Origin: a bacterium
Lineage (GTDB): Bacteria; Verrucomicrobiota; Lentisphaeria; Victivallales; GWF2-38-69
Assembly: GCA_021781705.1 (NCBI GenBank)
Contig: JAJXWI010000014.1
Coordinates: 1 to 46,204, forward strand
Direction: 5' to 3'
DNA: 46,204 bases
The notes beneath the pieces were generated by a model that ran no database searches, was not told the DNA's origin, and saw nothing but the letters and a program-made list of their open reading frames with translations. How positions within the stretch are numbered: the first letter of the stretch is position 1; each line of letters begins with the position of its first letter. The translations under genes and the position numbers were made by a program. Below, in pieces: positions 1-7,310 of the stretch.

Positions 1-35
1 AAAGATAAAAAAGTAACCTCAAAAGATTAATAAAA

Positions 36-467
36 ATGAATGATAAAAACTGTACGTACTGCAGGATAATTTCAGGAAAGATAGAAGCGAATCTTCCAAC
101 TATATACGAGGATGAGTTGGTGTTTGCGTTTCTTTCACATGCGCCTGTAAATCCTGGGCATGCTATTGTATTACCCAAAAAGCATTATAAGAATCCTTCC
201 GCACTGCCGGAAATGGTGGCCGGACGAATGTTCTACATAGCTTCAAGAATCGGAGTTGCCTGCAGAAGGGCGCTGGAAGCTGACGGCTTTAACATTATTG
301 CAAATGACGGGTTCTGTTCGGGCCAGGATATTCCCCATGCGCATCTGCATGTCATTCCCAGATACATTAATGATGGATTTCATCTTAACTGGCGAATGCT
401 GGCAGATATTCCGCCGGCTACTGAAACTGCTGAGAAAATAAAATCCAAACTAAAAGTGGAGGATTGA
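36..467 (+). CDS. HIT family protein (histidine triad hydrolase)
   Basis: Small (143 aa) nucleotide-binding hydrolase or transferase of the HIT superfamily, expected to act in the cytosol on nucleoside phosphoramidates or dinucleoside polyphosphates. The signature H-x-H-x-H is seen at His101, His103 and His105 within PHAHLHVIPR; His103 should be the catalytic histidine. An N-terminal CTYC pair (Cys6, Cys9) resembles the zinc-site cysteines of HIT proteins of the Hint/HinT-like branch. Length is normal for the family. The C-terminal 35 residues are less typical, and the true substrate cannot be inferred. The gene starts 36 nt into the window, so its upstream context is not visible. Confidence 0.93.
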   Translation: MNDKNCTYCRIISGKIEANLPTIYEDELVFAFLSHAPVNPGHAIVLPKKHYKNPSALPEMVAGRMFYIASRIGVACRRALEADGFNIIANDGFCSGQDIPHAHLHVIPRYINDGFHLNWRMLADIPPATETAEKIKSKLKVED

Positions 468-497
468 AATATATTCGTCTATGATATATACTGATAA

Positions 498-523
498 GTG
501 TACCATATATGTGTACTATATTT
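498..523 (+). promoter_or_regulatory. Tandem 13-nt direct repeat upstream of the toxin-antitoxin operon
   Basis: Two abutting copies of a 13-nt element beginning GTGTAC (498-510 and 511-523) differ at two positions. They lie 22 nt before the antitoxin start, where Phd/YefM-type antitoxins commonly bind their own promoter. I infer an autoregulatory operator. A TATACT hexamer lies just upstream (487-492) and could be a -10 element, which would place the repeats at or downstream of the start point. Confidence 0.4.
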
Positions 524-545
524 ATTGTAAAAAGAGGGAAGGAAT

Positions 546-797
546 ATGCAGACTTTATTAGCAAATCGTATCACAAATATAGTTGAGCTTAAAAAAAGTC
601 CAAGCAAGGTGATAAGCAGTGCGGAATATGAGCCTGTTGCTGTTTTAAGCCATAATACTACCAAAGCTTATATATTGTCTCCAAAACTTTATGAAGACAT
701 TTTAGAGGCATTGGATGATAAATACTTAGTTAAGTTGTGTTCTGAAAGATTGAAACGAATCGATTCGGCAGTAGAAGTGAACCTTGATGAACTCTAA
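546..797 (+). CDS. Type II antitoxin, Phd/YefM (StbD-like) family
   Basis: 83-aa protein with the Phd/YefM pattern: an N-terminal DNA-binding half (ANRITNIVELKKSPSKVI, then YEPVAVLSHN) followed by the A-Y-x-L-x-P-x-x-Y-E segment, and an acidic helical tail (DELs) that would wrap the toxin. It most resembles StbD-type antitoxins. It neutralises the toxin encoded immediately downstream and probably represses the operon. A GAGGGAAGG Shine-Dalgarno stretch lies just before the ATG. Its 3' end overlaps the toxin gene by 11 nt, implying translational coupling. Confidence 0.87.
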   Translation: MQTLLANRITNIVELKKSPSKVISSAEYEPVAVLSHNTTKAYILSPKLYEDILEALDDKYLVKLCSERLKRIDSAVEVNLDEL

Positions 798-1092
798 ACA
801 CAAATACACCTTAAAGTTCTTACCTGAAGCATTAAGTGAATGGAATAGGATAGACAGGGCAATTCAGAATGCCTTTAAGAAAATGTTAGAAAAAAGACTT
901 GATGAGCCATGCCGTTCAAATATGGAGCTAAGAGGCTTGAGGGACTGTTATAAGTTAAAACTTAAGAATGCAGGATTCAGATTAGTCTACCATGTAAGAA
1001 ATAGAGAGCTTATAGTAACCGTTATTTCCGTTGGGAAAAGAGAAGATAGTGTCGTTTATGAGTTAGCAAAAAATAGACTCCCATTGAATTAA
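787..1092 (+). CDS. Type II toxin, RelE/ParE (StbE-like) family
   Basis: 101-aa protein of the RelE/ParE fold: YTLKFLPEALSEWNRID at the N-terminus, a central basic strand segment (ELRGLRDCYKLKLKNAGFRLVYHV) and a C-terminal VISVGKREDSVVYELA block. Members cleave ribosome-bound mRNA. The conserved RLVY arginine and the C-terminal KRE...Y residues expected in active RelE/StbE toxins are present, so it looks intact. I chose the ATG at 787; a TTG immediately before it (784) would add one residue. It overlaps the antitoxin gene in another frame, the usual organisation of these cassettes. Confidence 0.87.
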   Translation: MNSKHKYTLKFLPEALSEWNRIDRAIQNAFKKMLEKRLDEPCRSNMELRGLRDCYKLKLKNAGFRLVYHVRNRELIVTVISVGKREDSVVYELAKNRLPLN

Positions 1093-1266
1093 AAGCAATT
1101 AGCTTCGTATCACATCAAGAGGATAGGAAATCAAACATTCCTTAGGAGAACAAGGGCTCTTAATATCTAACATAAAAGTAAAATTCAGAAACGCTGGGAG
1201 TTGGAAGTTTCAGAATAGATTGTTAAAATAATAAAGATCAACCAAATTTACACAAGAAATTTTAAT

Positions 1267-1303
1267 TAGCAGAATGTCGGAGCGAAGGCCTAACAGTCTG
1301 CCA
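1267..1303. repeat. Dispersed ~36-nt imperfect palindrome, copy 1
   Basis: Imperfect inverted repeat starting TAGCAG and closing CTGCCA, with an inner TGTCGG segment. It shares the outer TAGCAG/CTGC arms and the TGTCG block with copies at 20409-20443 and 20615-20650. With the latter it also shares an upstream GAAATTTTA flank. This copy ends at the AGGAG ribosome-binding site of the PhoH-family gene. Confidence 0.6.
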
Positions 1304-1317
1304 GGAGAAAGAGTTTT

Positions 1318-2649
1318 ATGACTTCTGAGGAAAAGAAATTATTTGTACTGGATACCAATGTGATTTTGCATGACAGTTCTTGTATATATCAGTTTCAGGA
1401 GCATGATGTTATAATTCCTATTACAGTTATAGAAGAGCTCGATAAATTTAAAAAAGGCAATGATACTCTTAACTATCATGCCAGAGAATTTTTGAGGGCT
1501 CTTGATAATTTAAGCGGAGATAAGCTCTTTGAAGAAGGAGTCCAGATACGTCCAGATATCGGCAAAATTATAGTTAAACTTGAACAGCCACCGGCACAGT
1601 ATATTAAAGATAATTTCAGTCAGGATATTCCGGATCATCATATTCTTAATACGGCTTATTGTGCGGCGAAAGCATTTCCTGACAGAAAAGTAATCCTTGT
1701 ATCAAAAGACGTTAATCTAAGGCTTAAGGCAAAGGCAATAGGTTTGACGGCCCAGGATTATAAAAAAGATCAGATCAGAGACATTACGACTCTTTATAAA
1801 GGGAAACGTTATGAAGAGAATGTTCCTGATGAAGTTATAGAGAAATTGTATGCATCCTCGGAAGAAGTAAGCGTCGATGTTCTTAACCTGACAGAGGATC
1901 TTTATCCGAATGAATACCTTATATTAAGAAACGGTAAGAAATCTGCACTGGCAGTTTATGATGCTAGCACAAAAATGCTTAAACATATAGACAAAATGTC
2001 AGCTTATGGTATTATGCCCAGAAATGCTGAACAGATATTTGCTCTGCATGCGTTATTGAATCCGAAAATAAAGTTGGTGAGCATATCAGGACGAGCAGGG
2101 ACGGGAAAAACTCTTCTTGCTTTGGCAGGCGCTCTCGAAAAACGAAAAGAATACGTTCAGATATATATGGGCAGACCGGTTGTGCCGCTCAGTAACAAAG
2201 ACACAGGATTTTTGCCGGGTGACATAAAATCCAAGCTGGATCCATACATGCAGCCACTGTATGACAACCTCGGAGTTATACAGAACCAGTATGCAGACAC
2301 AGATTCAAAGAATTCCAGGATCAAAGAATTCATAGATGAGAAAAAACTGATTATTGCTCCTCTTTCGTATATAAGAGGAAGAAGCATAGTAAAAACTTAT
2401 TTTATTGTTGATGAAGCGCAGAACCTTACCCCGCATGAGGTAAAAACTATAATAACCCGCGCAGGCGAGGGGACAAAATTGGTCTTTACCGGAGATACTT
2501 ATCAGATTGACCACCCGTACCTTGACAGTTATTCAAATGGACTAAGTTATCTCATAGAGAAGATGCAGGGGCAATCTATTTACGCTCATATACACCTGGA
2601 AAAAGGTGAGCGTTCGGAGTTGGCTGACCTTGCAAGTAATTTGCTGTAA
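1318..2649 (+). CDS. PIN domain / PhoH-family ATPase (YlaK-type)
   Basis: 443-aa two-domain protein. The N-terminal PIN ribonuclease-like domain (about residues 8-140) begins FVLDTNVILHD and carries VIEELDKFK, and later acidic residues (DIPDHH, SKDVNLR) fit the metal site. The C-terminal PhoH domain has Walker A GRAGTGKT near residue 258 and Walker B FIVDEAQN near 361, followed by the TGDTYQID motif. PIN-PhoH fusions are predicted RNA-processing ATPases with possible nuclease plus helicase activity. An AGGAG Shine-Dalgarno sits 10 nt before the ATG. The gene stands alone on this strand after the toxin-antitoxin pair. Confidence 0.93.
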   Translation: MTSEEKKLFVLDTNVILHDSSCIYQFQEHDVIIPITVIEELDKFKKGNDTLNYHAREFLRALDNLSGDKLFEEGVQIRPDIGKIIVKLEQPPAQYIKDNFSQDIPDHHILNTAYCAAKAFPDRKVILVSKDVNLRLKAKAIGLTAQDYKKDQIRDITTLYKGKRYEENVPDEVIEKLYASSEEVSVDVLNLTEDLYPNEYLILRNGKKSALAVYDASTKMLKHIDKMSAYGIMPRNAEQIFALHALLNPKIKLVSISGRAGTGKTLLALAGALEKRKEYVQIYMGRPVVPLSNKDTGFLPGDIKSKLDPYMQPLYDNLGVIQNQYADTDSKNSRIKEFIDEKKLIIAPLSYIRGRSIVKTYFIVDEAQNLTPHEVKTIITRAGEGTKLVFTGDTYQIDHPYLDSYSNGLSYLIEKMQGQSIYAHIHLEKGERSELADLASNLL

Positions 2650-2661
2650 GTTTTTCTTTTA

Positions 2662-3108
2662 TTACACGGAGAGCACAAAGAAGGCACAGAGGTATTTAAG
2701 GTGGACTTAAATTTAATTACCGAAAAGATAATCGGCTGTGCTATTGAAGTTCATAAGATTTTAGGACCAGGACTTCTTGAATCAGCTTATGAAGAGTTTT
2801 TGGCATTTGAATTTGAGAGAACAAGCTTGAGCATTCAAAGGCAAAAGGCTGTACCAGTAGTCTATAAGGAAATAAAACTGGAGTGCGGGTACAGAATAGA
2901 TATTCTTGTGGAAAATTCTGTTATTATTGAGTTAAAAACTGTTGAAGAATTTAATCCAGTTCACGAAGCACAAATACTTACTTACATGAAGTTTGCAAAT
3001 AAAAGTTTAGGGCTATTGATAAATTTCAATGTAAGTTTGTTAAAAAATGGAATTAGGAGATATAGAATTTAAAATTGCTCGGTGTCTCCTCTGTGGTTCT
3101 CTGTGTAA
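2662..3108 (+). mobile_element. GxxExxY gene cassette bounded by ~31-nt inverted repeats
   Basis: The left arm (2662-2692, TTACACGGAGAG...) and the reverse complement of the right arm (3078-3108) align with about 25 identities over 31 nt plus a one-base shift. They enclose a single 123-codon ORF with only a few bases to spare on each side. The left arm also supplies the AGAGG ribosome-binding site. I infer a small mobile or formerly mobile cassette. No transposase is inside and no clear target duplication is visible. Confidence 0.55.
2701..3072 (+). CDS. GxxExxY family protein (PD-(D/E)XK-like)
   Basis: 123-aa member of the GxxExxY family, named for the motif seen here as GPGLLESAY at about residues 22-30. 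The downstream segment [21 protein letters not shown] has the D...E-x-K arrangement of PD-(D/E)XK nuclease-like folds (D at RIDIL, E and K at IELK). The family is widespread and its function is not established. The start is GTG, 8 nt after an AGAGG that belongs to the flanking inverted repeat. The gene is the only content of that inverted-repeat unit. Confidence 0.9.
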   Translation: MDLNLITEKIIGCAIEVHKILGPGLLESAYEEFLAFEFERTSLSIQRQKAVPVVYKEIKLECGYRIDILVENSVIIELKTVEEFNPVHEAQILTYMKFANKSLGLLINFNVSLLKNGIRRYRI

Positions 3109-3137
3109 CAAATTTAAAAAACAAGGGAAGTGTTTTT

Positions 3138-3632
3138 ATGTTTAAAGATATTATTGAGAAGAAAATCATGACATTGGAACAGGCTATCAGCTGGCGGGCT
3201 GATTTGAAGTCTGCGGATAAGAAACTTGTAATGACCAATGGGTGTTTTGATATTCTCCATCGCGGACATATTACCTATCTGATGAGAGCTAGAGACCTTG
3301 GAGACGCGCTTATTTTGGCAATTAATTCAGATAGATCTGTTCGAGAACTGAAAGGTTCCAGCCGTCCAGTTACCATAGAAAATGACAGAGCTTTTGTCCT
3401 ATCATCCCTAATGTTCATAGATGGTGTAGTCATATTTGATACAAAGAGGTGTGATGGCATAATAAACGCAATAAAGCCGGATATTTATGTAAAGGGAGCG
3501 GATTACAATCTTGACACTATGGATGTTGCAGAACGTAATGCTTTGGAGTCTGTAGGAAGTGAAATAGCCTTTATTAGCTTTGTCGAAGGATATTCCACCA
3601 CCTCGATTATAAAAAAGGTGAACCAGCCTTAA
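3138..3632 (+). CDS. rfaE2: RfaE domain II / HldE-type heptose 1-phosphate adenylyltransferase
   Basis: 164-aa nucleotidyltransferase of the cytidylyltransferase-like superfamily. The NGCFDILHRGH motif (His41, His44: H-x-G-H) binds the nucleotide, and the C-terminal EGYSTTSII is typical of RfaE domain II. The expected reaction is ATP plus D-glycero-beta-D-manno-heptose 1-phosphate to ADP-heptose, the donor for the LPS inner core. This is the stand-alone adenylyltransferase; no kinase domain I is fused or adjacent. I chose ATG 3138 because AAGGGA lies 9 nt upstream. An in-frame TTG at 3075 would run the protein through the inverted-repeat arm and is unlikely. Confidence 0.9.
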   Translation: MFKDIIEKKIMTLEQAISWRADLKSADKKLVMTNGCFDILHRGHITYLMRARDLGDALILAINSDRSVRELKGSSRPVTIENDRAFVLSSLMFIDGVVIFDTKRCDGIINAIKPDIYVKGADYNLDTMDVAERNALESVGSEIAFISFVEGYSTTSIIKKVNQP

Positions 3633-3653
3633 TGCTTATGATCTATGGCTACG

Positions 3654-3688
3654 GATTTTGGATTATTTCAATATCGCAATCCGAAATC
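3654..3688. terminator. Hairpin between convergent genes
   Basis: Eleven-base arms, GATTTTGGATT and AATCCGAAATC, pair with one G-T and a 13-nt loop, in the 71-nt gap between the converging rfaE2 and nitrilase genes. There is no strong T-run, so it is only a candidate bidirectional terminator. Confidence 0.35.
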
Positions 3689-3703
3689 AATAATTCGAAA
3701 TTT

Positions 3704-4525
3704 TTAATATGGCAATATCTTTTTATAAATATTTTTTCTCATGTGTTGTAGAAGAGGCATACGCCCGCGAATTTCTTCAAGCTTGTCTTTTGAAATGTCG
3801 GCAAAAATAATTTCTTCTTCAATCCCGGCTTCCGCCAGGACAGTTCCCCACGGGTCTATTATTATTGAATGACCGTAAGTGACATATTGTGAATTTGTAT
3901 CTCTTGCAGGGCATGCCGCAGCAAGGAAAACCTGATTTTCTACAGCCCTGCAGCGGGAAAAAATATCCCAGTGAGCCACCCCTGAGATTGTATTAAATGC
4001 AGCAGGAACAAGTATTATTTCTGCTCCTTGCAATGCCAGGCTTCTTGCCATTTCAGGAAATCTTATGTCATAACAAATTATAATTCCGATTTTTCCCAAT
4101 TCGGTATCTACGACATTGATGGACTCTCCAGAGTTAAATACCAGTGATTCCCTGCTTCTTAATCCTTTAAAATCTACATCAAACATGTGCATTTTTGAAT
4201 ACTCAAGGATGACGTCGCCCTGAGGGTTGATAAGAAAAGATTTATTTAATCTTTTTCCTGCGTCTTTTTCTACTGTTGACCCAGTACAGAGATAGACTTT
4301 ATTTTGCTTGGAGACTTCTCTTAGCTTGTTAATGGTTTCTCCATTTTTTTCTTCGAGTTTGGGTATTTCTTTAAGCTCATAAGGGTTGTAAAAAATTTCA
4401 GGCAGTATTATAAGCTGGGCTCCTTTGCCGGCAGCTTCAGAAATCATAGATTCTACTTTGTTAATAGAAGTTTGCTTATCTTTTGATGGTTTATTCTGGC
4501 ATATCGCCATTCTGAAGTCTTTCAT
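3704..4525 (-). CDS. Carbon-nitrogen hydrolase (nitrilase superfamily, omega-amidase/Nit2-like)
   Basis: 273-aa enzyme with the full Glu-Lys-Cys catalytic triad of the superfamily: Glu43 in ILPEIF, Lys111 in YSKMHMFD and Cys151 in ICYDIRFPE. The YSKMHMFD and ICYDIRFPE wording is closest to the Nit2/omega-amidase branch, which hydrolyses alpha-ketoglutaramate and similar amides. Substrate is inferred only. Its length is normal and there is no signal peptide. It lies 5 nt downstream of the LD-carboxypeptidase gene on the same strand, so the two are almost certainly co-transcribed. A link to cell-wall amide recycling is possible but unproven. Confidence 0.93.
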   Translation of the reverse strand: MKDFRMAICQNKPSKDKQTSINKVESMISEAAGKGAQLIILPEIFYNPYELKEIPKLEEKNGETINKLREVSKQNKVYLCTGSTVEKDAGKRLNKSFLINPQGDVILEYSKMHMFDVDFKGLRSRESLVFNSGESINVVDTELGKIGIIICYDIRFPEMARSLALQGAEIILVPAAFNTISGVAHWDIFSRCRAVENQVFLAAACPARDTNSQYVTYGHSIIIDPWGTVLAEAGIEEEIIFADISKDKLEEIRGRMPLLQHMRKNIYKKILPY

Positions 4526-4530
4526 GATTC

Positions 4531-5442
4531 TTACTTGGGGGGAATATTTTCGATTGTTATTATCGGTATTTTTGTTTTACAATCCAAGGAGCATTTTGCT
4601 CCAAAAGCTGCGCTTATCCTGGGATAGCTGTGGCCAAATGGTATTTTCATTACAACCGGGCCATTAATCTCTTTACTTATTTCGGCAAAGAGTCTTACCC
4701 TGTCTGTTTCATTTCCGCACTGCTTAAAATTGCCAAGCATTAGGCCTGAAAGTTTTTCAAGTATTCCAGATTGTTTCAGCTGGGTAAAATATCTATCAAG
4801 CTTGTATACGGGTTCATTTATGTCTTCCGCAAGAAGAATGCAGTTTCTCATGTCAGGCAGGTATTCTGTGCCTATCAATGTCACCAAAACAGAAAGAGTT
4901 ACAGGCAGTATCGAGCCAGTAGTTTTTCCTTGTTTTAATATCCTGATTTTCTTGCCTGGCAGTGGAAGAATTTCATATTTCTTGCTAAATACATTTGAGA
5001 GAGAAGCTTTAGTATACTCGTCATTTTCTATGGTGGAAAAATTTTGTATCATCGGTCCTGAAATTGGCGTACCTATTCCTTTAGCGTAAAAGGCCAGATG
5101 TATTGCTGTTAAATCGCTGTATCCTAAAAATGGTAAATTTCTTTTGCTTAACAAACTCCAGTCAAGAAATGGAAGCAGGTGCGCAGATCCATATCCACCC
5201 CTGACAGCAATTATCATATCAATGCTATTATCTTTCCAGCAGGAGTGTATGTCATCCACCCTTGTTTTGATATCCGATGCCAGATAACTGATCGTTGTTT
5301 TCTTGGAGACGCAGGGTTTAATGATAACGCTGTATCCTGATGATTCCAGCATAACAACAGCTCTCTTTACTTTCTCTATATCAGGAATGCCGGAAAGAGC
5401 CACAAATGCAATTTTTTTTATATAATCAGGAAATATCTTCAT
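4531..5442 (-). CDS. ldcA: LD-carboxypeptidase (peptidase S66 family)
   Basis: 303-aa S66 serine peptidase. It cleaves the L,D bond that releases the terminal D-alanine of murein tetrapeptides during peptidoglycan recycling in the cytoplasm. The catalytic triad is visible: nucleophile Ser109 in FLGYSDLTAIH, Glu206 in LLAEDINEP and His271 in PFGHSYPR. The RGGYGSAHLLP segment near residue 81 is also characteristic. MccF-type members share the fold, so immunity-type substrates cannot be excluded. It is the first gene of a two-gene operon with the downstream nitrilase-family gene. Confidence 0.93.
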   Translation of the reverse strand: MKIFPDYIKKIAFVALSGIPDIEKVKRAVVMLESSGYSVIIKPCVSKKTTISYLASDIKTRVDDIHSCWKDNSIDMIIAVRGGYGSAHLLPFLDWSLLSKRNLPFLGYSDLTAIHLAFYAKGIGTPISGPMIQNFSTIENDEYTKASLSNVFSKKYEILPLPGKKIRILKQGKTTGSILPVTLSVLVTLIGTEYLPDMRNCILLAEDINEPVYKLDRYFTQLKQSGILEKLSGLMLGNFKQCGNETDRVRLFAEISKEINGPVVMKIPFGHSYPRISAAFGAKCSLDCKTKIPIITIENIPPK

Positions 5443-5517
5443 AACGTTTTAATTTAACATCATTTATCGCAACTTCAAAAGTTTCAGTATTTCGGGTAAT
5501 AATAACTAGAGGTGCGG

Positions 5518-7122
5518 CTAGATTTTTGAATTTGTTGATGCTTCATTTAAGGGTGCAGCATTAGTATACGATTCAACGAATTCTCTGCAGTAGTGAAGAA
5601 TATCGTAATATGCCGATGCAAATTCGAATCTAAAACTGTCTTTATACTCATTGTATCCCAAAATAAAACTGTCGGAAAGAAGCTCTTTTCTGCTCTTGGT
5701 GTCTAAGACGCATGCGTGTATAAAGTTAAGCGATTCGAGATCTGCTTTATCTTTTTTCATAAAATCAGATATGTACATGAGAACGAAATCTATGTGCTGC
5801 AACATAGCATCGATAATTTTACAATAATTAGTAATTTTAGAGTCGTAAAGAGACTTTACCACTTTAGTCACGGCCCTGTTAAGGTTATTAAGAATTAGCA
5901 TTTTTTCGTATAACCGCCTGTCTCCTGAACATTCTGGGTAATCATCATACGCTTCCTTATACAGTTCAAGCATTTTGTCTATAATTATGCGGTTAGATGT
6001 TGAAATGTGCTCTGCAAATTTATAATTGTTTTTAGAAATGTATATATCCAGGAAATCGAAAAGTTTCTCAGATATTCTGGCCATTTCTTTCTTAATAAGT
6101 GGTCCCCACTCTTTCTTTGGTAAAGAATTTATGTTCGTAATGTACATTGCCTTGGATATTTTTTCGAATTCGTCGTCAGGTAAGAGTTTTTCATAGATTC
6201 TGATTAAAGGATTCATGAAAGTAAGCATAAGAATAGTACAAATGGCATCGGTTGTAAAAAAGGTAAAAAACACTTCAAAAATTATATTGTCATAAATTCC
6301 TCTGAAAAGTCCATTAAGCATTGGAATGCCTGTATGTATTTGGAATAAATATTGAGTTATAGCAATTAACGCCGAAAGCACTATTCTGTTAGCGAATATC
6401 GTTAATAATCTCCTTGATGAGCCAGTAAAAGTAAACGAATATATCTGATTTCTTATTGTGGATCCGAGGCATGTGCCGCCAAAAAGAAACCATACAGCCT
6501 GATCATGAGTTAAAATGCCGCTGCCATAGAAACTGACTGCCATGAAAGATACTGCCCCGGTAGACTGCATGATAAAGGAAAGAATCCCGCCGAAAATGAA
6601 AACCAGGAATCCACTATTGTGGTTTAATGTTATTATATTTTTTACATGAATATTTTGTCCAATAAAAGCCAGGCTGTCTTTCATTTCGTTCATTCCAAAT
6701 AATAGGACGCTAATACTCATCAGAAATAAAAAAACCTTTTTTGTTTTTTCGCATTTTTTATTTCTCAAGAAAAAACTGGTAATTCCACCGATCCCTAGCA
6801 GTAAATATATAAGGGAAGTATCATCAATCACAGCCATAAAGTTAGCTATAAGCGCAGTGGTTTGCGCTCCACACATACAGACAATTGCTGTTCTTGAGTC
6901 TATGATTCCTGACGAATATAATGAAGTCGTAGAGAATAATACAATCCTGCCATCAGACGCTAAAGCTGTAATTCCTGCACTCCTAAGGAAAGATGCGAAG
7001 TATGATTTCTTATATGCTTTAATTCCTTTCGGAGCAAAGCCTGTAGAGTGCTGTCTCAACATCATCATTCCAATGAAAAAAATCCCAAAAGACAATAAAA
7101 TGTAAGCAATATTATGTAGCAT
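5518..7122 (-). CDS. Na/Pi-cotransporter II-related protein (NptA/YjbB-like) with PhoU-like tail
   Basis: 534-aa membrane protein. The N-terminal ~310 residues hold about eight hydrophobic segments with the two-fold repeat of the Na/Pi family. The C-terminal ~200 residues are helical and PhoU-like. The second repeat keeps a recognisable QSTGAVSFMAV motif (QSSSA-type, sodium/phosphate site). The matching first-repeat position reads SDGRIVLFSTTSL, lacking the usual Gln-Ser-Ser-Ser, so transport activity is uncertain. It is on the minus strand, with a 75-nt gap separating its stop from the ldcA start. No phosphate-regulon genes are nearby. Confidence 0.82.
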   Translation of the reverse strand: MLHNIAYILLSFGIFFIGMMMLRQHSTGFAPKGIKAYKKSYFASFLRSAGITALASDGRIVLFSTTSLYSSGIIDSRTAIVCMCGAQTTALIANFMAVIDDTSLIYLLLGIGGITSFFLRNKKCEKTKKVFLFLMSISVLLFGMNEMKDSLAFIGQNIHVKNIITLNHNSGFLVFIFGGILSFIMQSTGAVSFMAVSFYGSGILTHDQAVWFLFGGTCLGSTIRNQIYSFTFTGSSRRLLTIFANRIVLSALIAITQYLFQIHTGIPMLNGLFRGIYDNIIFEVFFTFFTTDAICTILMLTFMNPLIRIYEKLLPDDEFEKISKAMYITNINSLPKKEWGPLIKKEMARISEKLFDFLDIYISKNNYKFAEHISTSNRIIIDKMLELYKEAYDDYPECSGDRRLYEKMLILNNLNRAVTKVVKSLYDSKITNYCKIIDAMLQHIDFVLMYISDFMKKDKADLESLNFIHACVLDTKSRKELLSDSFILGYNEYKDSFRFEFASAYYDILHYCREFVESYTNAAPLNEASTNSKI

Positions 7123-7235
7123 GAATACGATTTTTTCTTAACCTGAGCTGGTAATAGTGTGTCTCTATATCATGGCGGACATTCTATTCCATCGTTAAGT
7201 GAATTTCAATAGTTGTTTATCTTTTAAAATTGTAT

Positions 7236-7263
7236 TTGCAAGCAGATGCGGGAATGGTAGAAT
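7236..7263 (+). promoter_or_regulatory. Candidate sigma-70-type promoter for the AsmA-like gene
   Basis: TTGCAA (7236-7241), a 16-nt spacer and TAGAAT (7258-7263) lie about 48 nt before the ATG at 7311. The -10 matches consensus at 5 of 6 positions and the -35 at 4 of 6. Confidence 0.4.
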
Positions 7264-7310
7264 AAAGCTATGCATAAATCAAAAATCAGATAATTCAGGA
7301 GACGAAAAAC

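Noticed and set aside
3075-3137. In-frame TTG extension of rfaE2
   Set aside because: It would translate the right inverted-repeat arm of the GxxExxY cassette. ATG 3138 has a proper Shine-Dalgarno and the family-typical N-terminus.
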